Assembly: GCF_921293095.1 (NCBI RefSeq)
Contig: NC_060247.1
Span: 115,897,111 to 115,961,110, forward strand
Direction of reading: 5' to 3'
DNA length: 64,000 nucleotides
From: Ischnura elegans
Taxonomy: Eukaryota; Arthropoda; Insecta; Odonata; Coenagrionidae
In this document: positions 46,529 through 57,869 of the stretch, one piece after another
Position numbering within the stretch: position 1 is the first letter of the stretch
Layout of the letters: each line of letters begins with the position of its first letter
Program-made: the position numbers and the translations under genes
The notes under the pieces: generated by a model
Told to the model about the DNA's origin: nothing
The model's input: only the letters and a program-made list of their open reading frames with translations
The model's database searches: none

Positions 46529-47220
46529 AGGAATGGATGTGACTTTGGGGGAATTGATGGCACAGCAGCCAAAGACCAGAATGTGTCAAAATATCCAATG
46601 AGGGTGCTCATTGCCAGCTTGAAACAAATTGGGCCCCGATATTTCAGAAGTTGTTTGTGGTAGCAGCTGACAGGGGGCTCCCTCAAGGAAACTCTGCCTC
46701 AGGTCTGGGCTCCTAATTGATTTCAAACCACCCCTACCAAGACTCTCTGTTGGGAGAATAATTGTATGCGGATAAATTCATAAGTATCCATGATAAAGTT
46801 GGCACTATTCCGTAGTGAAAATTGTGCTGTGCTTTGTGATCAGTCGTCCACTGAGTTTGAACTTCCAAGGACTATGTGAATTGACAATATATTTTCTCTA
46901 AAAAGCGATAGGAATGCAGGGAATCCTGTTTGGAGTGATGATTTCTGGAATATTTTTTTCTAATACCAAGGTCACAGACTGTTTACAACCTAAAACATTA
47001 ATCCTGAAAGATCTATGCTTTATTGGCAACTTAGATGGAGAGCTGCTCAAACTATGGTTTGACTGTAGACTTTGGTATCCATGATTTTGGGGCTATACTT
47101 GTTCACAACCATGATCGTATGATGTTGGACTATGATGAATTAGAAATTAATCAGCTCAAATTTAGAAAAAATATGGAAATCCTCTTTTTTTAATAAAATA
47201 ATTTGCTAATCTAGTCAATC
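46529..47220 (+). other. probable 3' UTR of the H2.0-like gene
   Basis: Non-coding sequence after the stop codon. It is free of the MITEs common elsewhere, consistent with transcribed unique sequence. The first canonical AATAAA is at 47192-47197, with another at 47957-47962. Without transcripts the true end is unknown. Confidence 0.45.
47192..47197 (+). terminator. candidate poly(A) signal AATAAA
   Basis: First canonical hexamer downstream of the H2.0 stop, about 660 bp into the 3' flank. AT-rich DNA makes chance hexamers common. Confidence 0.35.
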
Positions 47221-49230
47221 AAATAATATTTTAATCTCATAATAATTTCTCAAAAAAATTCATTTTGCTTACCTTTGTGGAGGAGTATTTATTCTATGAT
47301 ACATAATCCTACAGCCATAGTTTCCTCTATTATGAGCAGTAAATTAATAATTCTGATTTTTTTTAAACTTGTTTCATCTAAGAGTTTCAAAATATGATTG
47401 AAGTTTGGCAATCCATAAACATTATCTTCATTTAAATAGGAACTCATAAAATGAAATAAATGTAGTCTACCTATCATCATTATGAGAAGAGTGTGATAAC
47501 TCACCGACTGCATTCATTAAAAGTGGCGTGCTGCTGTCACCTGTGGGAACAATCTTGAAGGAATACAATATTTAGTCATATTTTTGATGAGATTTCTGTT
47601 CTCATGTGGCACTGGCATTAAAAGATATGATATCAGTCGTTATAGTGGTCTAAATGAATGCTATTATCACTATGAAATTATAATTATTGCTCACTGGCTT
47701 TATGGCGGTTGCTTGGTTTTTGGTGAATCCCCTGGAGTCGACCTTGTGAGGGACATGGGGGACACGTTATATTTGATATGTAGGATATGTCCCCCACAGA
47801 ATTTCATGAGGTCATTATGAAGGTAGTCCATACACTCCAGACCTACTGGAAGCCCACAAAGTTTTACTGCAATTGATACCATTGGGTGAAACCAATGACC
47901 ACGGTATAGTTAGTGTATTTTATCTTAAGAACTATAATATAAATCATTATGCTGGAAATAAACAACTTTACTGATTTCAACTGGCACTCAGAAACAAAGG
48001 GCACCATGGCAACACCCTCCTCCCCCTTCAGGGCAGTATTGCAGGGCACTCCCTTCAGGGCACTATGACAACAGAATCCACACCATATGTAGTCATTCCT
48101 TTTGCAGCCAAATTACCAAATTTTTATGACATCTAATGCATTGGACCATAGCAATCAATGTGATCAACTCACCATGATTGCATGTGTGTGTATGGTGGTC
48201 TGCGCAGAATTTTTGAACGTCTCTGGAAAGCCAAAGCCAAATTTCCAAAAAGGATGTGAAATAAAAAGCTAGTTGTTTCCTGGGTAATGTAAGAAATCGA
48301 CTACGGATGCAGTGATTTATAGGTATACTCTACTGAAGTAAGATTCAAATGGGATAGCACATGCGCTAGTGTGTATTTAATATAGAATATATCTCTTCGT
48401 TCCAGAGGTCACCATATAAGTTGTTGATGGAAATGAATCCACACTAAACTTTCTGCTGAAGTGCAGGACTCACAATTTCAATAATGCCATCACTGTTTGC
48501 TATTTTCAATACTTTTATGGACAATATTACATGCAATGTGCTATATCAATAGTATTACTGATCACCCAATAGTGGTAATGTAATGTCAATCCAATATGCA
48601 CCTATTACTGCATATTATTTTATGAAAAATTTGTTGACCCAAAATATGGATAATTTGTCAAATCATTTACCAGTGTAACAGCCTGCCCCTAATCCCATTT
48701 AAATGTAATTGACTGCAACTTTATTGGAGCACAAAATAATTAGATTCTCAAAGGTAGGTACTCGGTCAATTTCAAGGAAGTGTGCATCATGTATCAAGCA
48801 TATGAAGAAAACACAATTTTCACAATCCAGCATTTTTAATTTGTCAGTGAAACCCTGCATTGATTCATACACAAAGCCGCCACCATGAGTTCCTGCTAAC
48901 TTTGCTGTAATCCATCACCACTACCAGAGGATACTGCTGTTTGCTCAGTGATACCTGGAGACAGTGCTAATGAACCAGAATATACACCACATCTCTTCCC
49001 ATGCTGAATTCAAAGTTCAACCCTTGACTTTGCCCCAGCACACTTTGCATGTGCAACTTTGTTGGCCTGGCTGACTGACTGCAGCATCGTGAATTGGGCT
49101 AGAGAAGATAATGGCACTGTCATCACCTTGGATACCTATATGAGAAGTGGGTGTTCCTTGATGTTGGGGAAGAAGCTTGGAGTCATTCACGTAGAAATAG
49201 GTTGTCCTCAGAGGATTTGACTGTAACAAC

Positions 49231-49669
49231 AATAGGGTGGTTTCCTATTATTTTTTTATTTCCTAAATCTAAAGATTATTACTCCTGGAGTACAGGGGCG
49301 CAGCTGGGAATTAAGACTAGGGGGGGGGGGGTTTAGGCGCAACTAATACTTACGGGTGTGGGGGTATTGCACACCTAGCAGGGTAAGCAGGAGTTTTGGG
49401 TGTCCTCCATAAGAAAAATTTGAAGAATAATGGTTCAAAATGGCAAGTTTTACGGCTTTATGAGGGATATTTGATAAATCCTATCCTCATTCTATAAGTA
49501 ATACTGATCCAAATAAGTAAAATGGATTAAACTTAAAAATTTCTCTGAGCTCTGAGGGGGGTTTTATCCCCCAAAATCCCCCCCTCGCTGCGCCACTGCT
49601 GGAGTACGCATTTCACGCTTTTAGATTTGTAAATGACGGTATCTATTTTTCGTGATTAAATGAAATATT
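49231..49669 (+). mobile_element. truncated AATAGGG-family copy interrupted by a hAT MITE
   Basis: Starts AATAGGGTGGTTTCCTATTA like the other copies and runs about 60 bp. It is split by the MITE at 49293-49598, resumes with CTGGAGTACGCATTTCACGC, and is lost near ATTAAATGAA. The 3' three quarters are missing. Confidence 0.72.
49293..49598 (+). mobile_element. hAT-type MITE, 306 bp, family 1
   Basis: Ends CAGGGGCGCAGC and GCTGCGCCACTG are inverted. The 8-bp CTGGAGTA flanks both sides (49285-49292 and 49599-49606). The surrounding AATAGGG-family sequence is continuous once the insert is removed. Confidence 0.88.
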
Positions 49670-49888
49670 GGGTACCCTAAGGTTGGCTTGGATAACTGAG
49701 GGTAGAGCTCACTCCTCCTGACCTAGTCACAGGCATGTAAATTTCACACATTCAGGTTTTGGGGGCCAGTTTCTTTCACTGAGAAGCACTTTGAGGATAT
49801 TATATTCTATTCACTTTATGCTTGCGGGTGAGCTTTCGTGAGAGCCCAGACACTCTCGGAGGGCTTCATTGATGGGGGAGGGGTAGTA

Positions 49889-49913
49889 CCGAGAGAGAGA
49901 GAGGAGGAGAGAA
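49889..49913 (+). repeat. (GA)n microsatellite
   Basis: GAGAGAGAGAGAGGAGGAGA, short and imperfect. Confidence 0.7.
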
Positions 49914-50815
49914 CTTAACGTTACCAAATGTACATAGCTGCCCTACTTAGTCACTGAAAATGTGTGAGTCATGGGTGGCCACAGGTATTTTTGCCCCGGC
50001 GCCGAGACAATATACCCACTCATTTGGAAGGCATTGAGGATAATCCTTTCACAGAAGCCCATGGCATTGTCAGCTAACGCACTGAATGAGGCATCATCGG
50101 TGAAAGGCATACTTATGACACATACAAGTAGAACACGCAAGGATTAGCAACACTGCTCCACAAGCAGATTCACGATGTTTATTCGAAGGAGGTCTGATGG
50201 CGACTGACTGAGACCACGCCTACTGTTTGCTGATTGTCAAAGGGAAAGTTGCATGTCGAGAAACTTTCCCTCACCTCACCTCCATTAGCTTTAGCCACAC
50301 CAAGTCACCTGCAAAGATAAAATGACCAGAGTATACGTAGTCACATTGCAGACACGTATAACCTATGCAGTCACATTGACCAGAGTATAGCTTGAGGTGT
50401 CCAATGGCTCAATGCAGGACCCTTGATAATCAGCAGTCAAACACTCCATTAGCTAGGCTACCAAACTCCTCATTCTAGCCCATCCATTGGTGATAGTAAA
50501 ATAATATGAAGGCCCCCGTGCTTTTTGGGGGTTATTCCATTCACTGTTTACCCTGCATTACTCCCAAAGTTACCTGTATCTACCCCTACCTTTCTCTTTT
50601 GAGTATGAATGACGGAAGCATTCCTGCTGATTAATATGAATATCAGGAGAGGCACCCAAAGGCCAGATTTGCTTACATCCATATGCTTTGTGCAACTCAC
50701 AGCATTCTAAGCAAAGAAAATATGTACTGAGGTTTGAGATTTTGCAAGTTACAATAATGCATGCATGATGATACCTCTTATCAATCCAAGAAATCGGCTG
50801 AGTTTTTCATGTGTT

Positions 50816-51086
50816 CAAGGGCATACCCAGGATCATAACTAGGGGGGTAGGGAGCAGGCCATGGTCTAGGGGAGTGCAGGCAAAGTTGTGAGATTATAAT
50901 AAGTTTATTAATTAATAAATATTTTTACTTTTATTACATATTTTATGCTAATGCATATCATTTTTCGTGGGTTTAAAGAAAATTTGTTGAATACTTTCAT
51001 TTCAATTCAGTACTGATTTTGCTTAAAGACTGTTGCAATTTTTGCTTCTAGGGGGGTGCAGCTACCCATCGCTGGGTACGCCCATG
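50816..51086 (+). mobile_element. hAT-type MITE, family 4, 271 bp
   Basis: Starts CAAGGGCATACCC and ends GGGTACGCCCATG. Flanks CATGTGTT and CATGTGTG match at 7 of 8 bases. The interior shares ATCATTTTTCGTGGGTTTAA with the copy at 11092. Confidence 0.86.
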
Positions 51087-51099
51087 CATGTGTGTATGA

Positions 51100-53760
51100 G
51101 TGTTTCCAACATAATTCTGTTGAGTTGGGGCTACGCATTTGGTGAGGCAATAGGTTGGAGTGTTGATTTGGCCTACTATGAGCCTCAGTGGTACACTCTC
51201 CTTGTGCAACTTCACTCAATCTCATCGAGTTGAAACCTCATTGTGAGTGGATTAATATAAAGATTGTTTTGCCCCTAGAGAAATATACTGACAAATTGTG
51301 GGATTAAGGAGCATGTAAGAGCCATAAAACAAAGGAGGAAAACAAAGAATTCATGAAATGGCATGGAATGTATGAAAATGATAGGGAACTTATATGTTAA
51401 GTTTTTTTAAAAAGATAGAAAGGGACTTTTCCACAAGTTAGTTGCACACCGTAACGAGCATTTCAATCTTTAGGTCATATGTCTGTCAAACAAAATGCAA
51501 TGTATGGTACAAAATTAACTTTTGGAAAAGCACAATCTCCTATTTATTAACTCAGGATGTCCTTCCACTATATCTCACCTAACTCAGTCATATTTCTAAA
51601 GTTCCTGATAAGGAGCTTAAGTTTCATGTATTCCATGCCAGGAAATTCAGCTCCGCCTAAGGGTTCCAGATCTGATTTCAAGTCTAACGTTAACTGGGAA
51701 ATGGTAACTGATATTTTGATTGGGTTAGTATGTATTTCTAAATTAATGTGGAAAGAATCATTGAATCGATATTCTAAACCAGATTTCATTTGGTTAAAAA
51801 AATACTATGATACAAAGTAGTTATTATTAACATAAGGAGAATGAAGGCACAATATTGGGTGGCTCAGTCAATGACTTTAGCGTAGCAATACTTTGAATTC
51901 TGAGTATTTTTTTAACATTGAAGTCACAAAGAAAATATTTCCCAACTTCACTTTCAAAAATAAATATGCCCATTCAGAGAGAAAAAAAAATAATTTCCTA
52001 AATCACAGTCATTCTTTTGCCAGCATAGGGAATGTAAAGTTGTGGCTCCAGGAATTATGAAATACATACATTTTTTAATTGTAATGTGTTCCAAATTGCT
52101 TGCATTGTATGTTTTGAATTATTGTTGCCAAGTAGTGAACGTTTGGGTATCTGATAATCCCCGACCGAATGAAAAAAATCCAGTGGATATCATATATTTT
52201 TTATCATACAATGTTGGCATCTATTTTGTATTATCATGATGGAAAATTTCTAAAACGTTACTCCTGGAAATAATTTTTTATGTATCTCCTCTCTACTCAC
52301 GCTTTATCAATATATAAAATTATTAGTTTCTTGTCTCGATAATTGTGATGATATTTGTTTAAATTTAGAGGGGTTTCCCGCGTGGTTTCGCGCATTTGAG
52401 AAGGATTTTATCCTAGTAGTTGTTCAAATATCCACAATAGCCAGTAGCGCTACGATCGACATTCTGAAATTTTAAGCTGAGCATCTCGGAGCGTGAAAGC
52501 GTAGGTGTTGTTGGTGCTGTTCGTGTTGTTCTAGGTGTAGTCAGACTTTGGGCGGAATACATTGTGAAGTGGCCCGAACAGAAAATTAAATCGCTGTGAT
52601 AATAAGTGTAATGTTTCTATCTTAAAAATATTCATCTGGATTGGCTTTTCTGCTTGTCTTCTCTTGGATTTTCCTCACTTCACGTATTTGTACGAATTTA
52701 ATCATGGAATGCTGGTGAGTACTTGTATTTTTATATTTTCAATGGTTAAACGGTATCATGCTCTTCTATTAATCCTTCTTAATTTGTTTATTATTTGCTG
52801 TTTCTCTATAATTGCTATATTTTGGAGATATTGTAATAGTATTTGCCTTGGTTATTGATTGTGCTAAATTCCAAGATAGACAATCCGGCTGGGGGTTAAT
52901 TCTATCATGAAATAATGTACTGAGATATTTAGAACTGAGATTATGCGATTCATCACTTCTCACGCATTTTAAAGGGAATTTATTTTGTGTCTAGTTTGAT
53001 TTAATTCGTCCCATAGAGTTGGATTCGTTCGTGGTGTAAAATGTAGCCGTAGTGTAGGTTTTCCATGTTATTTGTATAGTTCATTAAGCCATTTTGTCTT
53101 TGTGTAATGGTTTTATCGGAAAAATCTGTGAAAGACTTGAAGAATATAGTAAATATTTTGTTTTTGCTGGCGTCTTATTCGTTTTCGCAAGTAACCTGCA
53201 ATGTGTTGTTGGGCTGAGAGTGGGTAAGTAACTTGGTCCTCATATGGCAGCGTGTAGTTATTATTCATTGGCCAATGAACCGTTATCCATTTTCTTTATC
53301 ACATGCGTATGTTATAAGTGGTGGGACTTTGATATCGCTTCAAATATGTTGTTTTTTTCGAAGTCCGTAGTGCTCGCCAATATTTGATAGACGTGGATCG
53401 CTCTCGCTAATTTTTCCTAGTCAACCGATTATCGTGTATTGATTTGAGTACCATCTCGTGATATGTTTGCTCTGATAATTGGTTTCCTGTTAACTGCTTG
53501 ACAAGCGGGCTCGAAATCGCTCGTCGGACTTCCCTGAGAGGTCGGGGGGTGACGGGCATGGGAACCGACGGCCGGCAGCGCAGCCCCCGGGCTCTCTCCG
53601 CCCCCGCCCGCCCACCTGATTACCCGCAGGGACAACGTCGACCACTGCGCCTCTATTCTCACAACGTCTCTCTGTGCTTCACTTTGCAGCAGATTTTATT
53701 TTTCATTTCTGATTTCACTATCGCCTGAACAATTTACTGGAATTAACCACAAAAGTATGC
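51100..53760. other. intergenic, with a short CpG-rich block
   Basis: Mostly AT-rich. 53510-53650 is strikingly GC- and CpG-rich, like an exon or CpG island, but no frame is recognisable. Confidence 0.4.
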
Positions 53761-53770
53761 TGTAGAGCTA

Positions 53771-54125
53771 AATGGCGTAACTAGGACGTGAGGACTTAGA
53801 TTAAGGGGAATGGGTCACATCGAACAGCACGCCACAACGGGTTATATTGCACGAAAGTTTGCTTCATATGGTGAGTGCGAGGCCTAGTTGTATTAATTTA
53901 AGTAGGTTGCCTGTACCGTACTGGCTCTTAAAAATTAATAAACCGGTTAGAATCCGTTAATTATGCAAATAAACTACCTACTGATTCGAATAAATTGAAG
54001 AGGCCATATTAAAACTTAAACATTTCATCACTGTATTTCAAAGAAGTAAAATTTCTGAAGGATACGACCTTATTTTAGGGTTCTGGGGGGCTTCTATATC
54101 CCCTCCCTTTCTAGTTACGCCATTA
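53771..54125. mobile_element. diverged family-3-like TIR element
   Basis: ATGGCGTAACTAGGA on the left mirrors TTTCTAGTTACGCCAT on the right. The right part keeps GGGTTCTGGGGGGCTTCTAT. No 8-bp target duplication could be aligned. Confidence 0.6.
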
Positions 54126-55087
54126 ATAGGACGATTACGCCTTAGGACGATTAAGATGTTGTGGATAAAGGATTTTTTGGGGCCTTATTAAATATTTCGG
54201 GAATGGAGTGTTATTCTTAGTTTATATCGGTAGGCGAGAGATAGACTGCCAGGCGCTAATGAGTGGCAGAGGTCTGCGTAGTTATTTAGAGCCACAAACT
54301 TGAGTTAGTGGAACAATTTAACAATTTGGGCAGCAGATCAGAGGAAATCGGACGAAGATATTACGGAGAGAATATCGCTCGCAGAGAAGGGAGGTATGAA
54401 TAGGACAGTGCTGATGAGATGGTCTTTGTTTAGGTGCGCAAAGGAAAAAAGGCCCGGGATGAGTGATATGGAGCAAAGCGCTTTATGGGGCGGAAATTTT
54501 TGCGTTGCGGTATGAGGATAGGAATAGGCGGGAGGTGTGGGAATGGAGAATGGAAACAATGAGCAGTAGCGGTTAAAGAATATAGAAGGTAAATGAAGGG
54601 GCGGCGGCGGGCTAAATAATTTCTGAAACACTTCGAAAAGATGTTAATATTTAAATTGGCTCTGCACTGAGTTTATTTCACAAGGTTTAAATATAATTAC
54701 AATAAGTTTAAAAATTTATAATTAAAAGACTCGTTTTTATTCCAAGAAAAATAAAGAAAATAAGCCATTCTGCCTTAGCCCCTGCTCCCTCATTTAAATT
54801 TTACAGATAATGAAAGACTACAAGTTCAAAGCCAAAATCGTGATGCGCATTCGATTTACATTTTACACTGGAGTGATATAAATCCATCATCGTGTATTTA
54901 AGATTTTTGTTTTATTATTGTGATGAATATTTGCGGAGAAGGAATTTTATTTAAGACGTGGAAATTTATGCATACCACGTCTTTGGTTTTGAACAAGTGG
55001 TCTCTCATGTGTAAAATTTATTCGTAGGGCCTTGGACCAAGGCAGGTTGAGTTATTTTCTTCTTTTTGGTGAGAATAAAAACGTGTT

Positions 55088-55705
55088 TTTTTCAATTTTT
55101 AATTATTCCAATATTTTATTCTTTGTAGTTTAAATATAAATTTGTTTTAGACGCCTTTTTCAATCGATTGTAATATTTTTTCAATTTTATTTAAGCCTTT
55201 TAAGGTCACCAACCATTTCCACATAAAACGTGCGAAATAGCGAAGTGTAAAACGATGGGATACGCGCAACGCCGACTCATAAAAAAACATTTTAAAGCTA
55301 AGGAAAGAGTGGCGACCCTCCAGAATTCGACCCTGGAAGCTTTTGGTTTAAATTCAGGGATGGTATGGTTTGGTTAAATCGTTAAAATTTATGCTGCAGC
55401 TAAGCGATAAATAAGAATGTCAATTTTGTCGAAAATGGAAACTCAGACTTCCTCTGGCGAGCAAGTAATAGCGTAACCATTCATTTTCATCTGGTTCTAA
55501 TCTGAGAATTTTGAAGTCGAACGCTAATCGGGGATTAGATTACATTTGCATTGAACTAATTTTTCCCGAAAGGACATGCAACATTATTATTCCAATATTT
55601 TATTCTTTCTAGTTTAAATATGAATTTGTTTTAAACGCCTTTTTCAATCGATTGTAATCATTTTTTTTTCAATTTTTTTATGAAAAAGAAGCCTTTTAAG
55701 GCCAC
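55088..55705 (+). repeat. direct repeat of about 115 bp, copies about 500 bp apart
   Basis: ATTCCAATATTTTATTCTTT, then CGCCTTTTTCAATCGATTGT and AGCCTTTTAAGG, occurs at about 55094-55210 and 55590-55702, same orientation. The copies differ by point changes and a short insertion. Confidence 0.7.
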
Positions 55706-55803
55706 CAAGCCAAGCGTAACAGACCGGAAAATGACATAATAAATCCGTGATGGTAATTGATGAGAATATTAAAGTCACTTCTCTACGTATATCAGACCTG
55801 TAA

Positions 55804-56037
55804 AGGCCCTTTTACCCTGGGCACGTACTTGCACAATCTGACGTGTGTACGAAGGCGCAGTCAAAATTACGTCGTGTAAAGAGTTGAATTGCTAGAACAT
55901 ATGCGAGAATGCGTGGACGTGAGATGGAAAAATAGCCCCTGTTCTAATTTCGTTCATTCATTCGTACAATGCCACGCCATTTTAGAAATTAATGCAGTTC
56001 TAACCTGCGCAATTTCCTACCCCGTGTAAAACGACCT
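55804..56037 (-). mobile_element. PIF/Harbinger-like MITE, copy 4 (reverse orientation)
   Basis: Reverse-complement copy of about the same length (234 bp), flanked by TAA on both sides. The ends have drifted slightly (AGGCCCTTTTACCCTGGGCA). Confidence 0.83.
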
Positions 56038-57192
56038 TAACGCATTACAGCTTCGGTCTATTGCATACCTCCAAGGTGGCATGGAAAATAATGAACCACA
56101 TCTATCCCCAAAACAACAGCCTTACGCCGCCCCTGATGGAGAAGAACGAGGAAGTCCTAGTCATGGTGGGTGAGCTAAGTGAGGAGAAAGTAAGGTGTAT
56201 AATAAGTTTAGGGATAGGCTAAATAATGGTTGTATACTGAGGATGAGAAGAAAAGAGAATTCGCGGATAGATGGGAGGGTAGTATGCTGGAGAAGGAAAT
56301 GGGGAAAGGAGACAGTAGGGTGTGATATAAGTAAAAAGAATTTGTAGCATGTAAAGCAATCCGTAATGGGTAGTCTGTCAGTAAACATTAATTATAATAA
56401 GAATATTAATCACAAATGATATTCCTGTGTAAGGTGAAAAATAATCTTAACAATTTCATTTATGGTTTTACTCCTATACTATACTATATCAGCGTGGCCT
56501 CTCTTTTGGAAAGATAGGGCATTTCATTGTATTTGAAAATCATTTAATTTCTGAGAAAATTATAGTAATGTGTGAGCAAGTTAAAAAATCCACAGCAATT
56601 CAAGATACATGACTCCCTTTAGTTTATTGGTGTGTGAATTCCGGTCATGCCTAACGAATAACATCCGAAGTAAAAGTGAACTAACGAGGAGTCCTAAATG
56701 TGATTGATAAGTATGCAATTCGCCGAATGCGTCACTATGGAAGAATATTTACCTATTGGCTGTCGGAGAAATAGCGATGTCCATTTATAAAATTTTGGGA
56801 TTTTGTAATACTTTTTGGCAGAGAAAAAAAGCAACACCCTCATAGGAAAAATGGTCACTGGTTCAAGATAAAGTACCCGTTAAAAATGACCACTGTAAAA
56901 AGTTTTCGTACTCGATTAGGGCAATACTTAACTGAAATAGTAGCACCAAACTTTTCGAGTCCTTTCCGAAAATTTAAATAAGTTACGGAAGTAGGCGGGA
57001 ATTAGGTACGGTTTTTGTATGTTTTGATGACATTTATTCTGTTATCACGTAGGAATGTGCCCACATATAAACCGTCTTCTTTATAATTATGTCTCATGGT
57101 AACTGAATTTCCTTATAGTTGAGTTGTTTCCGAATGATTGAGATAGTGATGTGACATGAGTGGATAGTGCGACGGAGTGATTTGGTAATATC

Positions 57193-57469
57193 CATAGGCG
57201 GATTTAGGGGGGGTGGGTGCACCCCCCCCCCTCCAGACGCTTAAAACATTTAGACAAGATTTTTAATTCAGTGATCATTACGGTCGTTTTTTTTAACGGA
57301 TCATTAATCATTTAATGAAATATTAATAACTTTCATATTAAAATAAAGAGAATATTTCGCATAGTAATTGCTGCATTTTGTTTTTTAATCTCAAGTATAA
57401 GAAAACCGTTTGCCTGCTAGGCCCCTGTGCCCCCCCCCCCCCCCCAGAACAAATCTGGTTCCGGCCTTG
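57193..57469 (+). mobile_element. hAT-type MITE, family 5
   Basis: Starts CATAGGCGGATTTAGG and ends CTGGTTCCGGCCTTG. Flanks GTAATATC and GTCATATC match at 7 of 8 bases. The interior shares AATCTCAAGTAT and ACCGTTTGCCTG with the copy at 37642. Confidence 0.82.
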
Positions 57470-57869
57470 GTCATATCAGAGAGGAGGATAGATCATATCG
57501 GTCATATCTACCAGTAGATTTTAATTTCCGAGAGTGACACTTAAGATATTCAGTGCTTTTAATGCTATTGGTAGGTATGTGTCACCACTTTCAAAACTCG
57601 GGTCCACAAGATCTAATGCGCAGCCTTCTTCCTACTTCTCCACAATCGACCTTCCCTTACTGCTTATACGTTCCATACCAATCCGAGCGACAGTGAGTCT
57701 ACACAGCTTAGTGCAACTCGAATTTGTCCTCGCTAAAAGATCGTTGCATGTCTTCCTGACCAGAAAACCTTTTAAACTCCTTCGCATTGCCAAAACGGCC
57801 CACTTGCGAAGAAAACCTAGCATTTTAGGTCTAGCAGGAGTTTCGCATTACGGTGGGAAGAAAGCCAAA

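Noticed and set aside
46240..46686. 148-codon minus-strand frame over the last exon
   Set aside because: Antisense shadow of the H2.0 terminal exon and 3' UTR.
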